From NCBI GenBank assembly GCA_001655205.1, contig LPNZ01010237.1, positions 1-41,559 of the forward strand: DNA of 41,559 nucleotides, given 5' to 3'. The stretch comes from Lenisia limosa. Taxonomy: Eukaryota > Breviatea. Shown one piece after another: positions 1-13,300 of this stretch; position 1 is the first letter of the stretch, and each line of letters opens with the position of its first letter. A program made the translations under genes and the position numbers. The notes under the pieces were generated by a model. That model was not told the origin of the DNA. It ran no database searches and was given only the letters and a program-made list of their open reading frames with translations.

Positions 1-1084
1 AGGTACGTCAGAAATATTGGAGGTATGCTGATGCGCACGGTGTTTCAGGATCAGTTGCTCCATCCACATAAACGTTCTCTTATGTTCCACCTATACTCTC
101 AGAAACTTATATTGTTGATATTTATTCAGTTCAATAATTCTGGTTGTGTCTCAAATGTTATTGATATGACCATTTGGTGTAAGCAGGGTACGTAGGTGAA
201 CGCAACTGAACTAACCTTCTGTCTGACTTGAACCACTGAGTTCCAAGTTTGGTCACTGTTCACACGTGTGCAGTCCGGGCAAATCATCTTCATCACAATG
301 TACTCGGCCACAAAGGCTTGTTGGAGGATGGCTCCGTTGAAAACCTGGGGGAGTGAGGTAAAATGGCAATTTATGAGAGACCCCCCCCCCCAAGGTCAAA
401 GTGGAAAATTTATGGAAACTTGTGATATGAAAAAGCTGGTACCCGATAAGATAAAAACGCAAACATGATTGAGAAAGATCCAATACCCTCAGAACAACAC
501 CCATTGTCTGATCACACAGACTAACCTCTTTCTGGACAGTGAGCTTCACTTTGAGACGTCTGGAATGCTCTTCAGTCCAAACAAAGGCGGCGTCGATCAC
601 CTTAACCTGTGCATTGTAAAAAAACGCATATGCAAACTCCCTTGGCTGGTTTTTTGAAAGAAAAAAAAACTAACCTTATTGAGGCCCTTCATCTTTTTGA
701 GACAAATACTAAGTAGCTCAGCAGACTCAAGTGAACACTGAACCCAGTGACTGGGCGGCTGTAGGTAACTAAAACACCATTAGTTGATACTACGATGAAC
801 AAAAGAAAAATGATGATGGTGGACTGAAAATACCTTTCACATTGAGCGCAGAAGTTAACTGAGAGATTTTTTTGGATTCCATCAGTGATATCGACCTAGA
901 AGGATAAAAAAGAGCACTAGGAAGCCCAAACAAACATTGTTTCTGATACAATTCATGCACATGTTGGTCGGATTGGGTTCAATAATGTAACCACAGTTGC
1001 AACATGGCCTGAAACGTTAGAATTAGCCACAACAGGGACTTCAAACAATGTGGTCTTCTCTTTTGGGCCTGGGTTGTATTCCAT
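1..1084 (-). CDS. NMD3: NMD3, 60S pre-ribosome nuclear export adaptor (N-terminal part; runs off the window start)
   Basis: Seven minus-strand exons join in frame: 1047-1084, 936-1008, 834-895, 675-768, 526-606, 216-344 and 1-90, about 189 residues, continuing past base 1. The ATG is at 1084-1082. The product begins with paired zinc-binding CxxC motifs (CCNCG then CMNC, then FCAQC), followed by PPSHWVQC, VKVIDAAFVWTEEHSRRLKV, KLTVQKEVFNGAILQQAF, CPDC and QVRQKVEHKRTF, all hallmark NMD3 segments in the usual order. Known role of the family: it binds nascent 60S subunits in the nucleus and recruits the CRM1 exportin. The export signals lie in the missing C-terminal part. Introns are 48-181 nt. 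The donor of the first intron (after 1047) is a GTTTG site and gives an intron of only 38 nt; it was chosen because it alone restores the frame to the zinc finger. Family assignment is very secure. Confidence 0.95.
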
Positions 1085-1387
1085 TTTGGCTGTATGTAAT
1101 ATAAAGAGCGGCAAGCTACAGTATACTACGCTTTCTTAGTCAAAAAAGGCCAGTAATTTGCTGTTGTTTCAGAGAAAAGGCAAAACAACGTACACGCGCA
1201 ACGTATTTTTAATCTTCTTTTAAGGTTTTTCTGGATGCCCAGGATGCCTAAGAATTGTTTTAAAAGTTTTAATTATATAATCTAAGAATTGGCAGATTCA
1301 TCAAAATACGCCTTTATTTGAAGAAAAAATCCTCTTTACTAAGAATCGTGAGGAGGATCTGGTAGTTATCCGTTGATATCAGTAACT
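1085..1387. promoter_or_regulatory. Divergent intergenic region, NMD3 / AK9-like gene
   Basis: About 300 nt separate the NMD3 start codon (minus) from the AK9-like start codon (plus), so both promoters and 5' leaders must lie here. The sequence is AT-rich with an ATTATATAAT-like stretch near 1270-1282. I see no clear TATA box, operator or RNA gene. Confidence 0.5.
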
Positions 1388-4300
1388 ATGCAGAGTGAGG
1401 CACTAGTGCCACCATCAGAGGTCAGTTATTCGGACACATTTGTTGAATTTTCTGTTTTCCTCTCTGTGTTTCCGCTCTCACTTGCCCAGGCTGCTATCCA
1501 CAGTGAAGATGTCGTTTTCGCTGAATTAGCATCAAGGCGCGGTCTTAAAGTTGTTGTTCTTGGCCCTCCTGGCGTTGGCAAGTCAACGGTTCGCCTCTTT
1601 CTCTCTTAATATTGGGATTAAGGCAGAGTCTTTGCATTTTGCAGATAATAGCCCAAGTTCATCAATGTAGCTCACTTCCCGTTTTTATATTCCTCCAGGT
1701 TGCTTTGAGTCTAGCCCGCGCCCTGCGGTCCCCTTATGTTTCTGCTCAACAGATCAAACTCCAAAATAACCATGAGGTAATGAAATACAGAGTTCTCAAT
1801 GGATTTTTGGGGGATTTGTATTTCTGTTACCATTGTGATACTATGCTTAGTTTGTCATCATTTTCAGGTTGATGTTGCTGCTGAGGTAACAGCGGCGCTT
1901 TCTGAGAAGGCTGTTGGTTACGTAGGCTATGTCCTGGACGATTTCCCCTTCGAAAACGCTGTATGCCTGGGGTTCATGGAGTTTCTGGGAGAGAGGGAGG
2001 GAGTGAGATAACAAAACAAACTCTAACCAAAACGCTTCAGGGTGTCACTCAGTGATTTATTCTTGAACCTGATATTTCCAGGCCTGGCCGGAGGAGCTTG
2101 ACGCTCCTGACTATGTCATTTCTCTTGATAGTGGGCAATGGAATGGTTTTTAGCTGTCTGCGATGGATTTAGTTTGGGAGGGCAATATGCTGTTAGTTTC
2201 TTTTTTACATGTGTACAGGTAGTGATGAGGAGATTGCGGCACGCATGTCGGCTGCGCGTCTTGACCCCAGAACTGGCCGAATCTTCTCAAAAGGTAATAA
2301 AACCGAGAATATCTGCGTTATAATTCTGATTCTGAATATTTACTCTCATATTTTTTATTTTATATTTTAATTTTTTCATTTTTAGTTCACCTTATTTTGA
2401 TAGCCAGTTTTATTATTTACGTTTTTAGCTGAAGTTGAGAGTCTTGCAACTATGTGCCTCCAAACCCCACCACCTGGTTCCTCTCCGCTTGATAGCTGGA
2501 GCGACAGAAATGCTGTAATGGGCGCTCTTCGGCCACAGTTGAGAGAGTGTGTCTTATTTTATTTTATTTTTTAGTTGGAAGGAAAGGAAGAGAGCTCCGA
2601 AGACGAGGAGGAGGAAGAAGAGGGTATTGATGAAGACGGTAAGCCTAGGGGGGGGGGNNNNNNNNNNNNNNNNNNNNNNNNNNNNNNNNNNNNNNNNNNN
2701 NNNNNNNNNNNNNNNNNTTTAAAACTGCTTCGTACTTTCTCTGATAGAGTTACCAAAAAAACCAATTTGTGAAAATTATATTCTATTGCAGTATTCCTTC
2801 ATGTTCTCTATCAAAGTGAAAGCTTTGGATTAAGTATCAAAATTCCAATGAAAATTTACAACTTAGATGGCTCAGACAATGAAGCTGAAGAGAAGCCATC
2901 TTTCAATGAGGGTCGTCCTATCGGTAAAGCTACACCATGGTGGAGGATCCTTGTGTCTCTTGGTGGGGTTGGATCTGGGATCGGCATCACTTTGGTCCAC
3001 AAACGACATTTCCAAATAAATTCTAGAATCTCATTACGCACATTTCTACCACAAACTGACCTGTCAGGAGATGATGCGACAGAGGCTATTAACCTAGTGT
3101 ACAAACGCCTGACTCCTTTGGAGAAGACCCAACAACAAAGTGGGCTCAATGATCATTCCTTTATAACAACATTCTGAAAGTATTTGAGCTTTACCACCAT
3201 ATTATAAGGACCCGTTGTCGTTTATGACCTCGAAGTACAGTTGGTAACAGTAAGAGTCGTATTGACCTCTCCTCCCAGTTCTTGACGATATTGTGGCTTG
3301 GAGATCCAGTCCTCACGCGGCCGCTTCACGTCTTTTCCCAAATGCCCTTATGGGTGTGCCCCAGAAAAGCCCCAGCACAGCGGTATGGGTTTTTCTTTTC
3401 TTTTAAACACTTGCTCAGTTAATTGTGGTGTTCAATGTATTTTTATCGTTGGTTGCTCGGAGTTTTCTTCTATCTTCAGTTTCCTAATTGCCCCCCCCCC
3501 CTCCCAGATAAAGCCCAGTATTATTCTTCGAGTGGATGCTACGACCAATGCTATTGACACTGTCCGTCTATCCATTTTGGAGGTACGATCCGGGTGCTGG
3601 AATTTTGCATTGCATTGCAATTTATGATTTTATCGGTCACTAGTATTGCAATACATGTACACATAATACATAGTACATAGCTATGTATTTACATATCATA
3701 TTTTTGTATATTCAATATGGTTGTGAACAAGTTACAGCAGGGGAAATGGGCAAGGTTGAAATATTGATTTCTGATACATTAGCTCACTGACGCTGCTGGG
3801 CCCTTGGAGTCCCTCATTGTCAACCCGCCTCAGCCCATTGTTCCAGGTAATGGCACTTTACTACCTTTTAGCCTGGTATCCAGTGTGTTTAAGCTTTGTT
3901 TTGGTCCGTATCCTCAATTCATATTATGTTATGATCAACAGCTGTTTTTTATTAAAACTAACTTTTTAAGATGATGAATTGCCTGGAGTAGAAGAGAATG
4001 GAGAGGAAGAAGAAGATGAAATCTCAGATCTTGAAGGTTTGAGAGACCTAAAAAGATAGAGCAAAACTTAGATTGTTATGCGAATGATAGCTTTTACCTT
4101 GTTATCTCTAACTGGTTTAGAAGAGGAAGAAGACCCTCTTGCACGGTCTAGCCTTGCCGCAGTCATCCCCATGCACGGTTTGTGGGACATTAGATTATAT
4201 ATATTAGTATATGGTGCAATGAAGTATGCTTTCTGTGGGGGTACATACGTATGATAATGTATACTTATAACCTTTTCAGTTGCCAACCCTCCACGGTACC

Positions 4301-7300
4301 ACCCGGCTGCCCACCCCACTTCAATGTTCCCCGCCATTCCGTCACCTTTCGGCCTTCTCCCACCTTATGTAAACTGGACTTACGGTACAGTGTTTGACAT
4401 CGTTGATATTGATCAAAAATTAATCATGATATGGGCTTCAGAAGAATCAAATAACAAGCAAAATATTTTAGGTCCCAGCTCCCAAGCCAGAAAAGCCAAA
4501 AAAAGAGAAGAAGGAAAAGAAGTCCCGCACCTCTGATGTATGGAGCATTGTTGAATCTTTGATAGTTATAAGTATCACATACAAAATACAAATACGTACA
4601 CGTAATATAATATTAGGGGGCAGATTTTAGTTTTTAATACTGTAATAGTTATTTGACTGGATTTAGAACGAAGAAGAGGAAGAGGAGGAGGAGGAGGAAG
4701 AAGAAGATGAGGAAGACCCAGAGGATCCAGAAGCTGAGATTCGTGAGGTCTTCGAGGCTGCGTGTGAAGACGAAGCCTTCACTAACAACCTGCTTTGGCC
4801 CCTTTTGGGTGTTGGTGCAGGAGTGGTTGCCGGACCTCTGCAGATGCCTCTTCCCGAAATGGAAGTCCTCAAAGTATGTGGAATTTCGTACTTTCCCTTG
4901 GAGTCCTGATCTGACTATTGTGCACATGATATTGTAGTATAGTATAAATGATCAAGGGCCGCAGATGTGAATATTTTATAGAGATCTCTGATAGATCTAC
5001 AAAAACACAGGTATCAAAAATCTGCGACCCCTGCATATGATATGATATGATAGGTTCTACTATCCACTATTACATTTATATTGTACTGATTAATAACTCC
5101 CAAGACTGGGTGGGTATTCCGCAACTCACAAGCCATTGCCGGGGCCTGTGGACCAATTAATGACTCATGGACGAGACCACCCCAGCAGAAAGCCGTTCAC
5201 TCCGATAGTGAGGATGAGAGTGGTGGGTTTGGGTAAATCGAAGTGATTAAGGGAGAGAATATCAGGGGGTAGTCGAGTCCCTGCATAGTCCAAGCTTAAC
5301 TATAATATGATGTGAGCAGGAATTGAAAAAACGTGCCTGATGAAAGATGATCCAAATGGATATTCGCAACTTTGGCTCACCTAACTTCTCCAGATGACGA
5401 GGCTCTTGAGCGACTAAGTCTGATTGAAGGTGATAACGAGCCGGACACCGAAGAGGATCCCGTCATTAGACCTTGGGGTAGACAGGTGAGAATACGATTG
5501 TAAATCCTCGGTTAGATTATCTGATTTTCCCATGTATTCCTTTATCACGGCTTCGGACAGATACAACCTTTTTTTATTTCTAACAAAATTATATTCCTTT
5601 ATCCCTCTCCCTTACTACTCAGCTCTGGGCTGCTGGGTGGAAGTGCTGTGTCGCGCTCAGCGAAGGAGCGCACCTAAATGGCACACGGACATGGGCCTGT
5701 GAATACATGGTATTGGAGTTGCTGTTCTTTTCGTTAAACAACTTGGCATTATATCGATTGGCTTTGGGAATTGCGTTTGACGATGATCCAGGGACTTGTT
5801 TATCCTCTTTCGTCAAGAGCAGCACGTGCTGCGTTCCTTCAAGATCCCCATAAGTATATTCACGTAGATATAGTGGTAAGCTTCCCCACAACCGCCTCCA
5901 AAGAATGGAGTTCTTATCCAAAACATGACACAGTAAATGCCACAATGGCATGTTAATCACAGAGTATTTAACCAATGGCCTATAGTGTTTCTATTTCATA
6001 TTGCCACACCCCACAGTCGCCACCATTACGCCTTGTTGTTCTTGGTATGCCTGCATCAGGCAAAACAACTCAAGCTGCGGTGAGGGGGGGGGGGTATTGC
6101 AACTCTTATTACGCGTTATAAAGTTATCCCCTTATTGTTCTCATACATTTAGCTCTTTTCTCGCGAGTATGGCCTTCCCATTCTCCCAACCCAGGAAATC
6201 CTCCAGGTTTGTGTTTGTGAGGCATCCATTTGATTACATGTTGCTGTAAAACAAAGATTGGGTTACTTCCGATCAGGACCTATCACATAACAACCTCCAG
6301 GCATGTGCATCAGTTTATGATCCTGGAGAACCTGAACTTTGGGATATCATTCCGGGTACCACTGGAATGAAGGAAGTGGGTATTGGATTACTTTTGATTA
6401 CACTGTAATTGCTTCCAACTGCTTGTTTTTATTTTATAATCTTTTAGGGGGAAGAAGAAGAGGAGGAGGAGGAGGATGATGAGAAAGATGAGAAAGTTGA
6501 AGAAGAGAAGGAGGAAGCGGTAAAGGAGGATGGTGATAAGGAGGAGCAAAAAGAGGAGCCCTCTGAAGATCCAGAAGAACCCAAAATAACTCCAAGACAG
6601 GTACGGAGATGAATGAATGTATAAGTTGAGTGTGTTTTTGCGCCTCTGACCCCCCCCCCCCCNNNNNNNNNNNNNNNNNNNNNNNNNNNNNNNNNNNNNN
6701 NNNNNNNNNNNNNNNNNNNNNNNNNNNNNNNNNNNNNNNNNNNNNNNNNNNNNNNNNNNNNNNGTGGCAAGGTTCTCACATTGGTGGGCACTGCTGGGAC
6801 TTCTTGCGATTCCTATGAGCGTATTTATAGGGGTATTGCTTCCCCAGTGGATAAGCCACAAAATCTTTTATTTCAGATTTCTTTTTTTTTCAAACTTCGT
6901 AATAAATACTAGCTGTTCGCTTTTGTCATCATGGGTATTGCAGTGAAGCCGGAAGTATACATGTACATGCACATATTGTCATAGACATAACACTATACTG
7001 AATGCACCTTTCCATCTTGACGGTCTCAAGGAACGAGCGAACAGGGTTGGGTCTTAGAGTTACCCAAAATCCCCGTGGGTGCTATTCTTGAGGCCTTGGC
7101 ACACCCTGACTCTCCGTTATTTGCCTCCAATGGTGGGTGGGGTGGATTGTCTAACCATTTTCAAAACAGGACACGTATATATTACATATAATAGTATATA
7201 GTATACTATATATATATATGATATGTATATGTATATATATATATTTATCTTGATCTCTTTTATTGTTATTCTAGTCATATACATTTCTTATTCCTCACCC

Positions 7301-10300
7301 CCAGTTCTTGAGCTAATTGAGCGTGAACCATATGATGGTGGCAAGAACCCTCTTATTGCAGAGAGACGTGGCCTGAAGGTTTGCTAAGGCATCTTGGCTT
7401 TTTTATTGTACCACCAAAAGGGAGACCTTGAGATTATGTTTGACATCTGTTTATGGCTACAATATCTATATCATATATTAGTATATAGTGGATGTTGTAC
7501 AGTTTTTGGTAAATATGTCTTGTTNNNNNNNNNNNNNNNNNNNNNNNNNNNNNNNNNNNNNNNNNNNNNNNNNNNNNNNNNNNNNNNNNNNNNNNNNNNN
7601 NNNNNNNNNNNNNNNNNNNNNNNNNNNNNNNNNNNNNNNNNNNNNNNNNNNNNNNNNNNNNNNNNNNNNNNNNNNNNNNNNNNNAGGATGATGACGAGGA
7701 GGAATACGAGGAAGAAGGAAAGCCAAAAGCATCTAAATCTCCAGTCCCAGAAGAAAAGGTTGGTTTGAAAGTGTTTTTCTTCTCTTTTATTGCTACACAC
7801 ACACGTATACTAATATACATACAGTGACCGGGAATAGAGATGTCACTACCAATTTAGGCACGTAAGGCGTTAGAGGCGGCACGACTTTGGCGTGAGCTGG
7901 CTGCCTTCAGAAAAAGTGGCGAATTTCGTGATCAGGTTTTGAAACGTTTCAGGAAGCAAGTGAGTTGCGGGGTTGCTGTGGAATAGGCAAGATAGCAGAA
8001 GTATTGTTGACAGTTTAACTCTACTACTGTTCATATTCCATCAACAAAGCAATACTGGACCAAATTTTTTGGTTTCAGAAATGAGCTAACCCTTTTAGTC
8101 AATCGAAACTGCCACCGCCTTTTTGGAGGATGCCAAGGAAGTTGTATACGGCTTTGCCAGGCGTGAGGTATGTTGTTGACGGGGAGGGGGGGGGGAGGNN
8201 NNNNNNNNACTTTTCAACATTTACTTTTACACATACAGGTAATTCAGCACTTGGAGAAGGCTGTCGGAGAAATGACGACTGAAGACCACCAATGGACCCT
8301 TGAGGATGATCTTGAAGTGAGGGGGGGGGGGGGGNNNNNNNNNNNNNNNNNNNNNNNNNNNNNNNGATTGTTTTTGTTTTTTTTTAACCTGCTAGTTAAT
8401 CCCTCCCAAAACCAAGGATAACGATGACGAAGAACCTGAGGTAGGAAACTTCAGGCAAGGAGAATGATGGGGAGAATATCGGTATTATCTTTATTTTGAT
8501 TAAATAGATATGCTTCCTTCCGATATTTCTAACTTGCCACCAATCAGGAACAAGAACCTTATATTTTCTGGGGAGAATCTGGCCGCTTCTGCCCGGTCAC
8601 CCTCTGTCGTTCAAACGTACTCCGTCCTGGACTGTCGGAAGTGACTTGCTCTTTCCGCGGCCGCGTGTACTCCTTCGCTTCCGAAGCGCAGAAGCTCGAG
8701 TTCATGGCTAACCCCGAGGTATTTGGGTTTGTTCACAGGGTTTTCTGCAACACTCATATCATACTAGTATTCAGTAGAGAATATGTACATATATTTTACC
8801 TTATGTATTCATAGACTCATATTTTAAAACTTAGACCTTCATTACTCCTGGACTTCCTCCCACTATCCCGCCTCCCCACATCGTCATCTGCGGACCCTCA
8901 ATGTCTGGCAAAAGTACCGTTGGTACGTGGGACGTCTCCTCTGTTTATCAAAGGATACGACTATGCAACAAAAAGCCAGGCTGTTATGATTGAGTTTGTT
9001 GAATTGGCCCAAGCTTTGAAGCAGTATATTATCTGGTGTTCATTTTTTGGCAGGGATAAATATTGTTTTTTTCTCTCTTTTCTTTGACCATTTAGCACGC
9101 TCATTTGCCTCCCGTTACAACTTGACTGTTATCTCCGGCACTGAGCTTGTTGAGGAAACCCGGGCGGAAGTCATGGGCGAACTTGAGGTAATTGCTTCTG
9201 CCAAAGCTGAGGCAAAGGTGGGTACAGCTATCCATTGTATTCATGAAATAATCCAAATGGCATTATTTTCCTTGGTATGTCATTCTAAATTCACCACCTT
9301 CAGCGGGTCAAGGCTGAGGCTGCAGCGGAGAAGAAAGCTGCCAAAGAAGCAGCTCTGGCTGAAAAGGAAGAAAAACGCAAACTCAAGAAAGAGGCTAGGC
9401 GCAAAAGGGAAGAGGAGGAAGAGGTTTGTGGTAGCTGGCTTTGGTAGAAGAAAAATAATATCTTCAAAAGCATACTTTTAGTTTGTCATGACAAAATTAT
9501 TTTTGCTTTCCGACCTCAACACCCACCCCATGATCATATCTAGAGTGACAACCGTATCTCAGAAGAAGACGAGGAGGAGGAGGAAGAAGAACCAGAAGAG
9601 AAGCCGGAAGATGAAGAAGAGGAGGAGGAGGAGGAAGAGGCGGACCCTCAAGAAAAGGTATTTCAAACTCTCATAAATTGGAGTTATCTTTGATTATTTT
9701 TTATTATTTTTTGTTATATATCTCCCCCCTCCCTATAACTGACCATGGTTGTGAGTTGTTTTTGTTATAAGCTGCTTCTGGATATTATCATTGTCTTGTA
9801 CGTCCATATTGTCACCCCCCCCCCNNNNNNNNNNNNNNNNNNNNNNNNNNNNNNNNNNNNNNNNNNNNNNNNNNNNNNNNNNNNNNNNNNNNNNNNNNNN
9901 NNNNNNNNNNNNNNNNNNNNNNNNNNNNNNCATCGCTGCTCTGACCAGGTTATCTGGCGGGTGGATTCTCGATGGCTGGGGTGCAACTTTGCCTCAAGGT
10001 ACGCGGGCTGTAAACGTTATACTACTAATGATAATCAGATAATCCGTAGCATATCTTCCTCTTTCTATACGTGTCCTATGTAACCCTCCTCCTCAGCCGA
10101 AGCCCTTCAGAAGGCTGGTTTCTGGCCAGATATGGTCCTTCACTTGGATGTTGACCCTGAAGTTTCTGAACAAAGGCGATTCGTTACCCCGATCTTGCCA
10201 CCTCTCGTAACGGGGAGGATGGTCGGCTATAAAAACACTCCTACCTTGTGCTTTTTTTTTTTTTTTTTTTTTTNNNNNNNNNNNNNNNNNNNNNNNNNNN

Positions 10301-13300
10301 NNNNNNNNNNNNNNNNNNNNNNNNNNNNNNNNNNNNNNNNNNNNNNNNNNNNNNNNNNNNNNNNNNNNNCCATTTTTCACAGACTAATATTATATGATTC
10401 AGGAAAAGGATGATGAAGATGAAGAGGAGGAAGAAGAAGAAACCGAAGAAATGAAGGAACTCCGTCACCAAGAGATGATCGAAGAAGCCAAGGTGACTGG
10501 CGAGAGTAGAATAATGATTATTTGGATGGGTGGGGGATGGGATTACAGTAATATTTTGAATACAATTTCCACTGTCCAATTTACTATGGGCCAATTATCT
10601 AACTGTTGAAGGCTGTACTTCAAGAGGAGGCCGAAACAGCAACCTCCGAAATTCTCGAGGGTTGGCACGGGTTAGACAAGATAATAATGGGCGACTGCTA
10701 CCTTTGTGAAGATGTGGTTGCAAGTTTCTAATCTGCAGGTTTGGAGTTCTGGCAGGAAGGCTCCGTCATCACCAGCACAGTGTCTGGTGCGATAAGAATG
10801 AAGAGCATGCTGAGAGCCGCCCTCAATGGTTGGCCAGGTTCCCTTGTTCCTTTATCTTGGAAATGGCAAGCTCCCCGACAATGAGAAGGATGTGGTTTTG
10901 TCTCTTAATTGCCTGTAGACGTGAAAGCAGTTCTGGACCCAACACTTCGATCAGCACTTCTCTCTCCGGCCCTAGCCATTTCTCAGTCCACTGCTGAGAT
11001 TTGGCTTCGTTTCAACTACGCTGTCCTCAGTCAGATGGCGTACAATTGCCCTGTTAAGGTAAGTAACCCAAAGTCCCTGGCTTTAGTATCGTTGAAAGTT
11101 ATTAATGCCCCAGGCGAACCTTGGAGGGGACGAGCTACCTACGACTACCTTTCCTGTCATGTTCCGTCGTCGCATCTACTACCTCTCTTCGGCCGCGAAT
11201 AGGTATGTTTCAAGACGTTCCTCCATCCACCCCCCTCTTTGAGTGCTATGAAGGCTTTTTTTTTCAACTTGAAATTTTTGTTAATCCCTCTCTAAGGCGG
11301 TCTTTCCTTGCTGCTCCTCTTCGCTTTGCAGCTACGGCCCCGGCACCGCCAAGAACAATTTGCAAGGTTTGGCATACCTCGAATTTTCCCTAGCCTGAAA
11401 GGGTATTGATCATAGCAATGCTATGATATATAATGACAGGTTCTTTATCAAAATAAAATGATATCCATTGGGGAATCAACTCATACAAGTTGATACGGCC
11501 TGGGACTGTGCATCATCACCTTCTAGGCCGCTGTAGTCGGTTCACCTCTCGGAGGAAAGACCTCTTGTAGCACCATGATGGCTGAGACGCTCGGTGCTAT
11601 TGTCATCTCCTCAAAAACCTTAGCATCAATGACGGTGGGACTAAACGCAGTTTTGCAACCTTTTATATTTTGGGCTTAGTTTGTTTTGTTGTTGTCAGCC
11701 CTTGTGTTTGCTAACCAACTGAGTTGATTTTTTTTTTTTTTTTTTTTTTTTTNNNNNNNNNNNNNNNNNNNNNNNNNNNNNNNNNNNNNNNNNNNNNNNN
11801 NNNNNNNNNNNNNNNNNNNNNNNNNNNNNNNNNNNNNNNNNNNNNNNNNNNNNNNNNNNNNNNNNNNNNNNNNNNNNNNNNNNNNNNNNNNNNNNNNNNN
11901 NNNNNNNNNNNNNNNNNNNNNNNNNNNNNNNNNNNNNNNNNNNNNNNNNNNNNNNNNNNACAAGGCACTTACGCAACTTCTTGAGTCGTGGCCCTGCAAG
12001 GCGCGAGGGTGGATTCTCGACGGAATTCTCCAAACGCTGGAAGATGCCCAATCATTGGCGTTTGTTGGAGTAGTACCCCAAACCGTCATTGCGCTCACGC
12101 TCACCGCCAACTCCGTTCGTACCAGATATGCGCATGATAAGTCCAACGCAGTGGCGTGCAAGTTGCCTCTCGCTCCACCCACGCGCTACTCCTCCCTTCC
12201 CTCCGTAATTACTTCAGTAAGCGTCTTTATCGCTTTCTATTGTAAAGCTTACCATTTAGTCTGAAGTTGAAGCTCGCATTAGGAGGAGTGAAAAGGCTCT
12301 TCGCCCTATGCAACGTTTTTATGCTGAATCTTGGGATTGCTGGGTAGACGTTGATCCTTCAAAAGTTCGCCCAGTAACGGAATGGAAAGCTAGTCATATT
12401 TCCACATTATGATTTTAAACACTTAATAATCATCCATTCAATTTTCTCTGTATGGAGTTTAACTGATCTAGTCAAAATGGTTCGTTTCACGCCTTGCCAC
12501 TCGCCACACCCTCTATGCCATGCAAGCTTCTGGTTGGATGGAAAGCGTCCGCAACACACACATGTTATTCAAATATTGAACCCACCTTTCTTTGTGACTC
12601 AACTTGGAAACATACTTACCAAAATAGGGAACCTGAGAGCCGCCCGTGCCGCTGGAACAGCGGTCAGCCTCTACCGCACTTCATCTTCAATCTCGGAGGC
12701 CATGTCAAGACTATCCAAGGTTGGGTTCACTTCACTTTGTTCTCGAGTATTTTTGTTTTGATAATGCGCTCCTTCACTCTTTAGTTTGGAACCATCTGCC
12801 CTGTAGCTCTGAGCCAGGGTTACCAAATTCACGGATTTGGCAACTCCCCTCACTCTCCTATTGGGCTTGAAAACATTACCTTGGCCCCTCCTTCAATTGA
12901 TCAGCCGAAATCTCATCCTCTCCGGGTGGGTCAATCCTCACATAGTATTTGCTTTCATTGATTTGGAAATGTTTTTACTTCCACCAACGTGGGAATGACC
13001 ATTCCCCCACAGGAGTCAGCATCTGGATTGGTGGCGTCGCGACCCGTGTCCCCAAGCTCGCGCTCCCTCGCAGCGTCCCCCTCACTTCGCCGCATCACAT
13101 CTGGGTTCAGTCCACTCACTTCAAATCCCTACCTTCCAAACCAGGTACATATATAGAAGAAAAAAAATATATGTATATATATACATATACATATCATATG
13201 CACATATATATTAGTACTATGTTTCCGAACTAAATGCACAGAAAGTTCTCACAATATGTAGTCGCAACAAACATTGACAGTTGCGATTCCGGAGTCAGTT

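Noticed and set aside
4649-4927. Minus-strand Ser-, Phe- or Leu-rich frames, also at 6388-6861
   Set aside because: These are the complements of GAA/GAG runs that code the acidic linkers of the AK9-like protein.
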